This document shows, piece by piece, positions 11,126 to 22,951 of a DNA stretch of 64,000 bases. Each line of letters opens with the position of its first letter. Positions within the stretch are counted from its first letter, which is position 1. The notes under the pieces are model-generated. The model worked only from the letters and a program-made list of their open reading frames with translations. It did no database searches and was not told where the DNA came from. This DNA is from Spiroplasma sabaudiense Ar-1343. Its GTDB lineage: Bacteria; Bacillota_I; Bacilli_A; Mycoplasmatales; Mycoplasmataceae. Where the stretch lies: contig NZ_CP006934.1 of assembly GCF_000565215.1 (NCBI RefSeq), positions 868,001 through 932,000 on the forward strand. Reading direction: 5' to 3'. The translations under genes and the position numbers were made by a program.

Positions 11126-11761
11126 CTATATATAAGTGAATTCAATTACATCTGCTTCATCAAATTTATAGTGTCTTCCGTCTTCAATACCATTAACCTT
11201 GATTATTTTATTTTCTGTATCAACTTGACCAATAACTCGCAAATTTGAAGTTAAAATATGATTGTTAAATCTTTTGATTTGCTTTAATATTGTAATTTCA
11301 TCAACTGGATCAAACTCCCTTAAAAAAGTTTGCTTGACAACTTTGCTTAGTGGCTGTAGTTCGTCACTAACTAAAGTTGTTTTGATAATTTCGGTTTGTG
11401 ACTCGAAGTTTTCACTAGTTTGTGTTGCAATAACTTGAAAATTAACAGTATCTAAAATATTTTTATCAACATAATCAATTTCTTTGTGTTCATCATCAAA
11501 ATATTTAAAAATAAAATCTTTACTAATATCTAGTTCAGAATTATCACTTTCAAAAGCTCTTCCTACCATGTCTTCAAATACTTCTTGTGTTATTTTTTCT
11601 GGGGGATTCAAAATACCAATTTTAGAGAACTCTGAAGCCGTAAAAATCTGTAAATTTGTTTTCTCAAAATCGCGATTATGAGTATTAGAACCACAGCTAA
11701 CTGTTGTTGCTGTTGTGGTAACTAAGCTAAAACTAGCAAGTGCTATTAAAATTTTTTTCAT
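11126..11761 (-). CDS. lipoprotein coupled to oppA
   Basis: 211 residues ending in TAG. Signal peptide MKKILIALASFSLV followed by lipobox TTVSC (Cys at about 23). The ATG overlaps the oppA stop codon (TAATG), so translation is probably coupled to the peptide-binding protein. The mature part is acidic with no known domain. It may assist peptide capture or processing at the surface; this is inferred only from the coupling. Confidence 0.85.
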   Translation of the reverse strand: MKKILIALASFSLVTTTATTVSCGSNTHNRDFEKTNLQIFTASEFSKIGILNPPEKITQEVFEDMVGRAFESDNSELDISKDFIFKYFDDEHKEIDYVDKNILDTVNFQVIATQTSENFESQTEIIKTTLVSDELQPLSKVVKQTFLREFDPVDEITILKQIKRFNNHILTSNLRVIGQVDTENKIIKVNGIEDGRHYKFDEADVIEFTYI

Positions 11762-13980
11762 TATTTAAAAGCCTTTCTGTTTAAATTTTCATTAATTAAT
11801 CTTTTTTGTTCTTCAAAACGAATTGCTAAAATATCGCGCTCACGTTTTGTTAATAAGAACGGGGTCAACTCAACGTAATTAAAGCGGTACTTTGAACCTC
11901 CATATGGTGTTAAAGGTTGAGTAAATGGTTTTACATAAGTTAACTTAACTTGGTAACTACCATTTGGAACATACAACGGAATTAGTAGATAATCACGATA
12001 AATTAAATCAAATTCAGCTTCTGAAAAGGCTTTATAACGATTTTTTAAATTATCAGTTATTTTATCTGCGGCACTAACCTTGTTTGTATAACTTATATAA
12101 TTTTTGACTGTTTCAATTGCTTCTTGGCTATTTGATAAATAGCTAAACTCCTTGTTAAACTCAAAGTCTTCACTTATTTTGTCACCCTCATAATTAAATT
12201 TAGCTAGTCTTTGGGTTCCTGTATAACCTTGTAAATCTCCACCAATTGCATAAGTATTTAAATAAGTTGAAGGGTCAGAATAATCTGGTGATCAACCTGA
12301 AACTGCTAAATTTCAACTACCTTTTTTTAATTGGGTTTGGTATTCTGTAACATCAACAGTAATATTTTTAACTATTTCAATTGGGTTATCTTTTAATGAG
12401 TTAAAAGTATCTATCATATTTTCTAAATAAATATTTGCTGTGGTTGATAAATTTCCATTCATTAATACTGGAATCTTAACTCTTTCATTTAAACCAACTT
12501 TTGATAAATCTTTTTTAACTTTTGGAAAAAGTGTTTCTAAAGTCACATTTTCTTGTGGGTCTGAATAATTAAAACTTGCTCTTAAGTTTTGGTCATTTTT
12601 TTGTAAAGCATCACTTCCATCAGCCAGTAAGTCAGCGGCTGATTTTGAAGTGCTACCACTATTCACTTTGTTTTCAATAACGTTTTCTTGATAAGTTTTT
12701 TCAACATAACTAGCGTAATCTGTTCCGTCATCTTCTAGAACAAATCTTCTCGCTGTATAAACATTTCTTAAAAATGATGAAGTTTCATCAGAATCAAGAG
12801 CATCTGAGTAAAATTTAGCATAAAGGCTTCGGTTTAGAAAGTTAGAAAGTAAGGCTCTCACAGATTTTGTAGTAATTGCTAGATTTGCTTTTTTAGCCAT
12901 ATCACTTTGATCAACATTTGCCAAATTCATTGTAAAGTTAAATGTTGTTGGATCTGGAGATACTTGACTAGTTGCTCCTTCGAAAATTGGATTTGCAGCG
13001 TCTTTTCCTACGTATTTATTTCATCCAGCTGAATCATTTGGAGCAATGATAGCCTCGCTGGAATCTCCTGATTCAAATAAAATTCGATTTCGACTAACAT
13101 CAGCATTTTTTAAGTAAGTGTATTCTAATCGATTAATATGAACGTCTGAAGAATTTACGTAATTTTGATTCTTTTCTAAAGCAATTTGTGAAGTAGGCTC
13201 GTAGTTTTTAACTAGGTAGGCCCCTGAGTATCACGGCACTCTTCAATTTTTTCCGTAATTATAATATGATTCACGAGGATTATTTTCATCAATCGCTTTA
13301 TCGGGAAGTGGACTAAATGCAGTATAAGTAATAACTGTTTTAAAATAAGGTACTCCCTTTGCTAAATTAAATGTAAATTTTCTTGGATTGTCATCATATA
13401 ATTTAATTCCTTCAAAAGACTTCATAAGGACTTCGCGCTCTTCTGGAGTTGCTGGTTGGACAATGAAGTTTCCATCTGGTCCCTTTATCCCGTTCAATTT
13501 TTCCTTAAGTTCAGTTGCTCCCTTAACAAAAGTTTCTCAAAGCCCAGAAGTTTCTGAAATACTACGATTATTTAAAACGTAAAAGGCAGTATTTAACATG
13601 TCTTGACCAACTATCTGGCGTTGTTTATTTCCAAAAGCATCAAATCAATAAGCACCTTCTTTAAATTCAAAATCCCAACTTGTGCTATCTGAATTTGATT
13701 CAATTTTTGAATCATCGATTAAGTCTCCTACTATCCTTCCAAACTGGTCGTTTGTCATTAGAGTCCCTTGTAAATTATTTAAGTATCTTCCGTCTTCTGC
13801 TTGCATAGTTATACCAGTTGATCAGCTTGTTAAAGGGTATAAGTATGTAAATTTAAAAGTATTAACATCATTTAATCGGGTCATTAATCGCTGAGCGGTT
13901 ATACCACAACTAACAACACTACTACTTGCAAGTGAAACAGCGGATATTGCTGCTAGAAATTTTAGTCTAGTTTTTAACAT
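11761..13980 (-). CDS. oppA: oligopeptide ABC transporter substrate-binding lipoprotein
   Basis: 739 residues; signal peptide with lipobox SVVSC (Cys at about 25). The mature protein has the extended periplasmic-binding-protein family 5 layout: an early segment predicting TYLYPLTSW, an AYWFDAFGN region, IRLYDDNPRKFTFNL-type core, and near the C-terminus SGWSPDYSDPSTYLNTY, which matches the OppA family signature around the peptide-binding cleft (W..DY.DP). In mollicutes it is anchored to the outer membrane face and hands peptides to OppB/C. It lies downstream of oppF after a terminator hairpin, so it is probably the distal, attenuated cistron or has its own promoter. AAAGGGGG precedes the ATG. 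Confidence 0.92.
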
Positions 13981-14071
13981 ATTTTTGCCCCCTTTTTTTG
14001 TAAATTGCTATATTAAATCATTATAAGTGTTTTTTTTGAATAAGTCCATAAAATCACGATGTTAATTAATA

Positions 14072-14102
14072 AAATAACCAAACTATTAAAGTTTGGTTAT
14101 TT
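14072..14102 (-). terminator. terminator between oppF and oppA
   Basis: AAATAACCAAAC / GTTTGGTTATTT perfect 12-bp stem that includes the oppF stop codon. In an opp cluster this placement would let oppA be expressed at a level different from the permease genes. Confidence 0.8.
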
Positions 14103-16118
14103 ATTAATTAATTGATTAAATTCACGAGAATTAGCTAGAACAAAATGACCTGGGGTAATTTCAACAAATTCTGGAACATCAAAGATGTAATCTGCATGAA
14201 CTTCTTCTGGATTATAATCAATATGAATTTTTTTCTTTTCTTGTTTTGGATCCGGTAATGGAATTGCCGTCAATAGTGATTTAGTATATGGATGCATTGG
14301 GTTGTTAAACAATTCGTTTGCCTCTGCTAGTTCAACAATTTCTCCATGATAAATTACTGCAATTCTATCAGCAATAAAACGAACAACAGATAAATCATGA
14401 GCTACAAAAATATAGGTTAAATTAAATTTATCTTGAAATTGTTTTAGTAAGTTCAAGACTTGGGCTCTAATTGAAACGTCAAGTGCTGAAATTGGCTCAT
14501 CGGCGACAACAAATTCGGGATGCATAACAAGTGCTCGAGCGATTCCGATTCTTTGTCTTTGACCTCCCGAGAATTCATGAGGATATCGCGATAGATGTTC
14601 TGAAAGCAATCCTACCTCTTTTAATAAAGAAATAATTAGAAATTGTTTTACATCATTATCTTTAACTTTATCAATTGTCAAAGCTTCTTGCCCTTCTTTT
14701 AAATTGCTATTATAAAATTCAACATAAGCATTTCGACTTTCATCATTTTTATAAAGTTCTGGGAAATTTTCAAGGCCTTCTCCAATAATTTGACCAACTG
14801 CCATACGATCATTTAATGATGCTGCGGGATCTTGAAAAATCATTTGCATTCTTTTTTTAAGTTCTCGGCGAGATTTTGCAGTTTGTAAAACGAAAAACTT
14901 TGATTGTTTAATGACATCATCAATTGCTGGTAACTTTAGAAACTCTAGTAATTCGTGGATTGCTTCTAACTGAATTGTTGGTACTTCGTCATTATTTAAT
15001 AATCGACGATATATTTCAACCAATCTTATTTCATTAATAGTATCAGTTTCTAAGTTGGTGATTTCATTAAGTGTTTTTTGGTAAATCTCATTAATGGCTT
15101 TACTATCTTTTGACATTTCAACTTCACCATCAAGCTTTGTCAGTCTTTTTTCTAATTCTGTAACAAATTCAGTTTTATTGACCGATGTTAAAGATTCATA
15201 ATATTGGATTTGCTTTTGACGATTTTTTTTGCAACTTGAAAGCGCAACATTCATTTTATGATTATCTGAAATTGTCAAAAATATTTTAGAAGACTTGCGA
15301 CAACCCAATGTAACATCTTTTAAAATTCTAAAAATATCATTAAAGAAATCAACTAATGACTTATATTCTTTTCGACGGAACTTTTTGCGAATAACTTCAA
15401 TTTTTAAGATATTTTCATAAATTTGATTATTTAACTTCTTAGTTTGTAAAACCAAATCCATTGTTTCGTTTTGTTTTTTCAAAATTGATTTTTCGATTTT
15501 AGGGTCGATTTCTGGAATGTAAGAACTTAAATTATCAACAAAACGAATTAGACGTTTTTGTAAATTAATAACGCTTATTAACGATTTTAAATTTGAGTGA
15601 ATTAGCGATTTTACTAATTCGAATTGCTTTGCAGATCAATCGTTGGTACTAATTTTTTTATAAAAATTAGTATTATCATTTAGAGTGAAATCATTTTTGG
15701 TAAACTCAACTAATTCATTAGTTTTTGGGTTATAATTTTTATTTTCTACATATTTATAATATGTTATTTTAGCAGATTTTATATAATTATTTAAAGCTAC
15801 AATGGAAGCATTTATATTTAAAGTCATGTCACTAATTTTATCAAGAATTTTTTTATTCATAAAATTAAGGTTTGGCAACTTACCACCAATCACATTATTT
15901 TCTAAATAAACTGTTCCGTCGTGAATTGGTTGAATTCCCATTAGCGCTCGACCAATTGTAGTTTTTCCACTTCCAGATTCTCCAACAAGACCGAGAGTTT
16001 CCCCTTTTAGAACATCAAAGTTGACTCCTTTAATAGCTTTAAAAACTTTTCCTTTAGCTCTAAATTGAACTTCAAGGTCACGAACCATAATAAAAGGTTC
16101 TTTTTCGTTTATTTTCAT
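14097..16118 (-). CDS. oppF: oligopeptide ABC transporter ATPase OppF with large insertion
   Basis: 673 residues, about twice the usual OppF. Walker A GESGSGKT is near residue 47, but the Q-loop ([12 protein letters not shown]) only comes near residue 424; the ~370 residues between them are charged and helical, coiled-coil-like. After that the domain is normal: signature [15 protein letters not shown], Walker [13 protein letters not shown]-loop VAHDLSV, and the OppF C-terminal region [12 protein letters not shown]. It energises peptide import with OppD. Start 4 bases after the oppD stop codon. A TGA Trp at 15636 lies in the insertion. Confidence 0.92.
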
Positions 16119-16121
16119 ATT

Positions 16122-17819
16122 CTAATCACCAACCTTTGCATCGCTAACAGCTTGTGATAATATATCTAACTGCTTTGGTCGTTTTACTTTAGGAGACCTT
16201 GGGTCTAATAATCAGGTTTTTGCATAATGAGTTTCACTAACCTTAAACATTGGTGGTTCATATAGATAGTCAACTTTCATTGCATATTGGTTTCTTGGCG
16301 CAAATGCATCTCCTTTAATATTTGAGAAAAGTGATGGTGGTGTTCCAGGAATTGAAAACAATTCTTCACCTTTTACTCCCAATTGTGGCAGCGATGACAG
16401 TAGCGATCAAGTATATGGATGCTGTGGGTTAAAGAAAATATCATCAACACTTCCGTGCTCAATAATTTGCCCAGCATACATAACAGCAACTCGGTCAGCA
16501 ATATTAGCGACGACACCTAAATCATGGGTAATAAAAATTGTTGTAAAGCCATATTCTTTTTGTAAATCTTTAATTAAATTTAAAATTTGCGACTGAATTG
16601 TTACATCCAGTGCTGTTGTTGGCTCATCACAAATTAAAATTTTTGGACGACAAGCTAACGCAATTGCGATTACAACTCTTTGTCTCATTCCCCCAGAATA
16701 TCTTCCCGGAATATCTTTATACCTTTTTTCTGGATTAGGAATACCAACTTTGCCCAAGAGAGCAATCGCTTCTTCTTTAGCTTCATGGCGAGACATGTTA
16801 TGATGCTTTTTTAAAACTTCTGTGATTTGAAAACCAACCGGTAGTAGCGGGTTTAAACTTGTCATTGGATCTTGAAAGATGGTAGCTATTGTTGCTCCAC
16901 GAAGTTTGGTTATTTCTTTATTCGCTTTTTTTTGAGTTAAAAAACTTGGTTGGTAAATACATTTCCAATCAATTAGCAAGTTATTTAAAGTCTTTTGGTT
17001 TATAGGTAATTTTTCAACCATTTGATTATTAATTACTTGAAGTTGGGCTTCAAATTCACTCAAATGAGATTTATTGGTAAAGTACTTGTTAATAGTTTCA
17101 AAGTCTTTTGCTTCAACCAATTCAGGATTTTGCGAATATTTTTTGATAATCTTAATATTTTTTGAGAGTTTTAAGCGTTGTATTAAACTTGGAACACGAA
17201 ATTTTTCAATCTCAATTTGGGCTGTTTCTATTTGAGAAGACAGGTTTTCCAATTTTGAAGTTTTGTATTTTGCATCAACGGCTGTTTTTAAAATATCTTC
17301 ATAAAGCTCTATTGCCTCAATTATTGGAATTGCTTTGCTAATTCCACGATTTGACTTGGCAAACTCATATTTAGTCTTATTATTTTGCAAACTTTCATTT
17401 AAAACTCGCAGTTTTTCCTCAACAACCTTAGGATCCAAAGCATTAATTTTTTCTATCAGTGTTGATTTTTCCTTAATTGTCTTTTTGTTTTGTCTTATAA
17501 TCCCTTTACGAGTGCTTTTTTCCAAAAGTTTTTTATGGAAGTCTAGTAAATCTGTCTCTTCAGTAAAATAGGCATTTCCGGATTCCACTGAACGTGCACT
17601 TGGGAAATATGTAATTGAGCCATTACTTACTCAACCGTTTTCCTCTAGCATATTTGTTAGAGTTTTTGTCATTACCGATTTACCGCTACCCGATTCCCCA
17701 ACAATAGCTACTGTTTCTCCATCATAAATGTCAAAAGAAACATTACGAATTGCCGTTAAAGTTCGTGAACGAACACGGAATTTAACTATTAAATCTTTAA
17801 TTGAAATAATTTTTTCCAT
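16122..17819 (-). CDS. oppD: oligopeptide ABC transporter ATPase OppD with large insertion
   Basis: 565 residues against about 340-360 in most bacteria. Walker A GESGSGKS near residue 40, Q-loop [16 protein letters not shown] near 313, signature [15 protein letters not shown], Walker [14 protein letters not shown]-loop ITHDLGVV. The roughly 250-residue insertion between Walker A and Q-loop is Lys/Leu/Glu-rich and looks helical. Forms the nucleotide-binding pair with OppF beneath OppB/OppC. Internal TGA Trp codons near 17631 and 16407. Confidence 0.92.
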
Positions 17820-17840
17820 TGTAATATTTCCTTTCTTATA

Positions 17841-18809
17841 TTAGCGGTGATTTTTAGGGTCTAGTGAGTCTGCAAATACTCTCCCAACTAAAAATATAAT
17901 TATTGATATTCCAGCAATCATTCCTACTGGAATGATTATTAAGTGCGGGAAGTCTTGTCAGGCACTATTTGCCAAAACCTCATTTAGAATTTTACCTAGT
18001 GAAGTATTTTCTCGACCTTGGATAAATCCAAAGTTAAAATAATTTAAAGTAGAATCAATTGCAATGGCCCCTGGGATTGAAAATGAAGCTGTTTGAATTA
18101 TAATTGGCAAAATTTTTGGCATTATATTTCTTCCAATAATTTTATATCCAGGTGTTGCCAATGTTCTTGAGGCAATATTATATTCTGTATTTTTAACCAA
18201 AATAATTTGAACCCTAATAATTTCTGCCATTGATATTCAACTAACAATAGAAACTGCAAAAACGATGACAGCCCATGATTGACCAAAGGAGAAAATAATT
18301 ATTAATCATAATATCAAAGTTGGCACCAAACTTAAAAATCGAGTAATCTCAATAAATAAGATGTCAAGGCGACGGTAGTATCCCCAGATTGAACCAATTA
18401 GTACTCCTAAAATAATTTGAATTAGCGAAATCGTTACAGCAAAAATTAAAGTTGTTCGAGTTCCAATTCAAATCTTATCTCAAAAATCCTCTCCCTGAAT
18501 TCCTAGACCAAACAAGTGATCTCATGAAGGATTTTTTTGGGTAACATCCCAAGTGATATCACCTGGTTTGGGAACGGCAATTTTACCGATTGGTACAATT
18601 GCAGCTAGAATTATTATTAAAAATAAAAGTGCTGTACAAATAATAAAAGTTCAATTTTTACACAAAATCGAGCCGACTGTTTTTCAATAACTGTATGGCT
18701 TTGTAGAAATTCGCTCGTTTTCTTCGCTTTGAGGTCCAACAATTTCAAATAAATTTTGATCTATTGCTGAAATATCAAATATATCGTTATCTAATTGCGA
18801 GTCTTTCAT
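17841..18809 (-). CDS. oppC: oligopeptide ABC transporter permease OppC
   Basis: 322 residues. One membrane helix near residue 50 (the extra N-terminal helix of OppC), a periplasmic segment with DHLFGLGIQGED, which matches the OppC hallmark (HPLGTDxxGRD), then five further helices with the permease EAA-type loop around RTLATPGYKIIGRNIMP. AAGGAGG precedes the ATG. Ends 21 bases before the oppD start. Confidence 0.93.
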
Positions 18810-18829
18810 TTTCGTACCTCCTTTTTTAA

Positions 18830-20047
18830 CTATTTAGTTAATTTTACTCTTGGATCTAATGTTGCCATTAAAATATCCGCTATTAGGGTTGTTACAATTC
18901 CTACTGCCGCTGAAAAAACGATGTATCCCATAACCACAAAGGAATCTTTGGAAGCAACCCCAGAAACAATAAATTTACTCATCCCTGGAATTGATCAGTT
19001 TTGTTCTGTAAAGATACTTGAACCAAATATTGTTCCTACAAAAGCTGCTGGCATTGTTCTGAAAATTCTTATTCCAGCATTTCTAAAGATATGAATGTTG
19101 AAGACATAAGTTTTTGTCATCCCTTTTGAGAGTGCAAATTTTGTATAATCTGCTGTCATCTCATCAATTACATAACGTCTTGTTGAAATGATGATTGGTG
19201 GCATAATCATTAAGACAATTGCAAATGTTGGCCAAAATTTTGTGTCAAAAGTTCCTGAGCTAAACAAACCATGAGCCCCAAAAACATTAATTGATATTAA
19301 ATAAATTCCAACGACAAAAACCACGGGTGGAATTGCTGTGAAAACAATACTTGTAGTATTAACAGATTTATCAATGGCTCTCTCTTTATTTTTGGCTGAC
19401 ATTATTCCTAAAGGCACACCCAATCCATAAGAGATTGTCATTGCAACCACTCCAAAGGCAAATGAATACGGAATTGCTTCGGCAAAAACACTTGTTACAG
19501 TTTTTCCTGGTTCAGAAACCCCGGTTGAAAACACTTCACCTAAATAAAATCACTTAATAACTTTATCTCCAAGTAAAACAATTTCTCCTGTTGATGTAAC
19601 ATCAGCATAACCATTAATAATAATTGTTTTTGGAATAAAAGGGATAATATTTATGATGTAGTGAAATAATTGTCTTAAAATCGGTCCATCAACCTTAAAC
19701 ATTGCTTTTCGCATCGCTAACAAACGGTAGTATTCCGGGTCTCCATATGAAATCCCTAACTTGTTATAATCAATATTTCCCAAGTAAACTTCATCTGGGG
19801 TTTGTAATCGTAATAGTATAAAAACTGCTGAAACCGCTAAAAGTAGCGTAATAATTGCAAAAAATATTCTACGTAAAGAGTACCCAATTAAAGGAAATTT
19901 AGCTCAAAATTCATTTGTATTATGATTCGCAGCAGCGATTGTAAATTTAAACTTTGTTCAACGTGAAGATCGGGTATCTTGCACTTGGTCATCAAGTGAA
20001 AAATCCTCCGACTGAAGGTCAAACTCAATTTTCTTTTTTTCTTCCAT
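18830..20047 (-). CDS. oppB: oligopeptide ABC transporter permease OppB
   Basis: 405 residues. N-terminal cytoplasmic extension of ~60 residues, a first helix, a long external domain, and then the conserved permease core with the EAA loop FALSKGMTKTYVFNIHIFRNA. First gene of the opp operon (oppB-C-D-F-A plus lipoprotein). The ATG follows GGGAACGGGG, a mediocre ribosome site; no better start lies upstream. Confidence 0.92.
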
Positions 20048-20205
20048 TGCTTTACCCCGTTCCCGATATTATTTTTACTTATAAATTACATATATTAGAT
20101 TTTAGGGAATAAATTCCACATATATTTACATATATTTATTAATATAACATATAATAAATTATATGTGAAACAATTTTCAATAAAAAATGAAATTAGGTGA
20201 TAGAA
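20048..20205. promoter_or_regulatory. divergent control region with palindromes (oppB / membrane protein)
   Basis: 158 bases between divergent genes. It holds the 12-base palindrome GGAATAAATTCC and, closer to the plus-strand gene, ACATATAAT-AA-ATTATATGT (9-base arms), plus several repeats of ACATATATTT. These are candidate operators; no clear -35/-10 pair can be picked in such AT-rich DNA. Confidence 0.4.
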
Positions 20206-20670
20206 ATGAAGAAAAAACCATCAACTCTCAAACAGCTTAGAAAAGACCAAAAGGAAATCCACAAAAAGGAAGTCACCGCTGTAATTGATGAGACATATAA
20301 TAGCTCCGACAGTCATGATCGAAAAAGCAATTATAAATTAGCAAAGTCTTTGAATTGAATCGAAATCCTTGGAACAATTGTTTGCTCCTTAGTGTTTGTT
20401 GCAATTGCATTTTTAGTCGATGTTTTTGCATTACCTGGAAAATACTTCGCCTCAACAATGACAACGATTTTAATAGTTCTAGGACTAATTATTTGATTAG
20501 TCTTGGGGTGAGTCAAAAATCGACAAGCGGCAAATTACTATAATGATGCTCGAAGAAGATACTTGCCAACAATGACAGATGATGAAGCGTTAATTGTAAA
20601 AATTCGCAAATTAATTTTAATATTTGTCATTATTCAAGTAGTCGCTGGAGGCTTTGCATTTCTTTTATAA
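20206..20670 (+). CDS. unknown three-helix membrane protein
   Basis: 154 residues; AGGTGA lies 7 nt before the ATG. A charged, basic N-terminus of about 45 residues (KKKPSTLKQLRKDQKE) is followed by two adjacent helices, a short cytoplasmic loop and a C-terminal helix ending in FAFLL. Divergent from oppB. Not recognised. Confidence 0.75.
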
Positions 20671-20701
20671 AAAAAGTTAGTTTTTTACAACTAACTTTTT
20701 T
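20670..20701 (+). terminator. bidirectional terminator
   Basis: 13-bp perfect stem AAAAAAGTTAGTT / AACTAACTTTTTT between two convergent genes; its right arm touches the stop codon of the RNase J-like gene. Confidence 0.85.
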
Positions 20702-22421
20702 AATTATTCTCGACTTTAGGACGACTATATTTTCTTGGTTCAAATATTGATCCATCAATTTCATTAATAATTACTAAAACGATTGGCTGTTTGCCGGTGT
20801 CTTGCTTAACAAGGCTCTTTGTTTTTGAAATAATTTCTCGTTTAATGTTGTTTAAATCAAATGCATTAGGATTAGTTTTAAATTCACTTTGAGCTTTTTC
20901 AAGAATATCTACAACATTTTTTTGCATTGATTTAAAAATTGGGTTATCTTCATTTATATAAATAACTCCACGCATTTGTATATCAATCAAACTGGTTAAT
21001 TCTTTATCCTTTTCAATTAAATTAGCACCAATAATAATAACTCCGTCTGTTGCTAATTGTTTTCGTTCATTTAAAACCACAGCACCAATATCACCAATTC
21101 CAGTGCCATCAACGTAGATGTCGCCAACTTTAATTGTCTCTTTTGAAACAATTAATTTCTTGGATGGGGTGATTGTCAATATTTGACCATTATCAATTAA
21201 ACCAACATTCTCTGGTTTTACTCCTGCTTCAATAGCGGCTTTCTCAGCCTCTAAAAAATCTTTATACAGAGCTTTTACGGGAATGAAGTATTGGGGTTTC
21301 ATAATCCTTGTCATAAGTTTAATGTCCTCATAACTGGCGTGCATTGCTCATATATTTTTTTCACTTAGAACAATCAATCTCGCATTCGTGCGGGCTAATT
21401 CGTCTAAAATTTGAGCATGACGCATTTCAACTCCTGGAGCTGGGGGAGTCGCTAAAATGATAATATCTTTTTCGGTAAATTCAATGGTTGTGTCATTCCC
21501 AGTAGCAATTTTTGCCAAGCGTGAATATAGCAAGTCTCCCGTTCCTGTTACTAATAAGATTCCATTTTCCGATTCCATAAATTCATTGATTGAAAAAATA
21601 TTGTCCTCGGAAATATTCATTTTATCTTTTATTAATTGAGATTCTAAAATTGTTGCAAGTGAGCGTCCATAAATCGCCATTTTACGATTATTTTTAATTG
21701 CTTCGCGGGCAATTTCTGAGAATTTAAAAATATCTTCTTCAAAAATACCAATAATTAATCGAGCTTTTTCTTTCATAGGCCCAGCGATTTTTGCTTCAAT
21801 TTTGTGATTTGGAACCGTGTAAGAGTGTCGTGAAGCACATTCTGCATCACTTATTAAGGCTAGAACTCCTTTTTCTGAAATGCTATTTAGGTGCTGTAAA
21901 TCTGTTGAGAAATAAGATTGTTCTTTTCCGTCCATTATATAATCACCTATATAAACAATCGATCCTAAATCAGTTTGAATTGCAAACCCAAAAGACTCTG
22001 GGAAACTTGAAGTGGTACGAAATACCTCAACTTGAAGTGAGCCAATTTTTAAAATTTCCTTATCTTTAACAATTTTAAAATTATTTTCACGATTTTTTAA
22101 TCTTAGTTTTTGAGTTTTATATTTCAATACCAAGGTTGTTAGCTCATTACAATAAACTGGAGCATCAACCTCTCGCAAAATATAATTTATTGAACCAGCA
22201 TTGTATGCTGCGGGATTAGAAATAAATACCCCTTTTACTCGGTGTTTGTTATTTTTTAAAAATTCCAAATTCGGAATTACAATGTCAATTCCCAAGATAC
22301 CCTTTTCTGGAAACTTTATTCCTGAATCGAAAATAAATAATTCTTCGTTAACCTCAACAATAAAAAGGTTTTTTCCTCTCTCATCTTGACCGCCGAGTGC
22401 CATGAAATTTATTTGTGTCAT
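20700..22421 (-). CDS. RNase J-family paralogue lacking catalytic metal motifs
   Basis: 573 residues, full RNase J length with the metallo-beta-lactamase, beta-CASP and C-terminal domains. The start at 22421 (MTQINFMALGG) has AGAGGAG upstream. The N-terminal GG..E.GKN segment is kept, but where active RNase J has the metal site THGHEDHIGG this protein has SNPAAYNAGS (about residues 67-78). The later PVHGEYR is PVKALYK, and the SGHA motif is reduced to WAMHA. Metal-dependent nuclease activity is therefore unlikely; by family knowledge it would be the RNase J2-type partner that forms a heteromer with active RNase J1 in mRNA decay. An active paralogue should lie elsewhere in the genome. Confidence 0.9.
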
Positions 22422-22623
22422 TTTATTCTCCTCTATTATAAAACTTGTAGTCAAACAATTAAAATTTTTAAAACGATTATATTTTTTTAATTATTTTTCA
22501 TTAACTATCAATTTAGACCCTAGTTTTCTATATTATATCTCATTTTAGTGTAATTCATAAAAATTGTTTAATTCTTACTTAAAAATTTTTATTGCGATAA
22601 AATATTAAAGAAAGTGGGTATTT

Positions 22624-22923
22624 ATGAAATCAATTTCACTACAAGATTATTTACAAATAAAAAATAAAGTTAGAACAATAGATGTTAGAACGACAATGGA
22701 GGTTAAAACACTTCTAAAATTTGATTGGGCGGAGAACATTTATGTTAGCGATTTAATTGATAACTTTGATTACTATTTTAAAGATAAAAACGAAGTCATC
22801 ATAACTGTTTGCAATGCTGGGAACCGCAGCGGTCAAGCGGCGGATTTTTTAGAAAATCAGGGGTATCTAAATGCTTACGTTCTTGATGGGGGCATTTACA
22901 ACTACTATAGAAAAGTAAAATAG
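22624..22923 (+). CDS. single-domain rhodanese-like sulfurtransferase
   Basis: 99 residues, the size of a PspE/GlpE-type rhodanese domain. The active-site loop is CNAGNRSGQ, preceded by the hydrophobic VIITV strand, and the N-terminal TIDVRTTMEV matches the IDVR..E segment. The C-x4-(R/S) loop with Cys would carry a persulfide. Weak ribosome site (AAAGTGGG). Stand-alone plus-strand gene. Confidence 0.88.
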   Translation: MKSISLQDYLQIKNKVRTIDVRTTMEVKTLLKFDWAENIYVSDLIDNFDYYFKDKNEVIITVCNAGNRSGQAADFLENQGYLNAYVLDGGIYNYYRKVK

Positions 22924-22951
22924 CTACGTATTTGAAATACATAGCTATTTT
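22917..22951 (+). terminator. bidirectional terminator
   Basis: 17-base arms with one C/A mismatch around a single-base loop, AAAATAGCTA ... TAGCTATTTT. It spans the stop codons of the convergent rhodanese and lipoprotein genes. Confidence 0.8.

Noticed and set aside
22422-22454. Earlier start for the RNase J-like gene (MTTSFIIEENK)
   Set aside because: The AGAGGAG site lies between this codon and the ATG at 22421, which begins with the conserved MxxINFxALGG.
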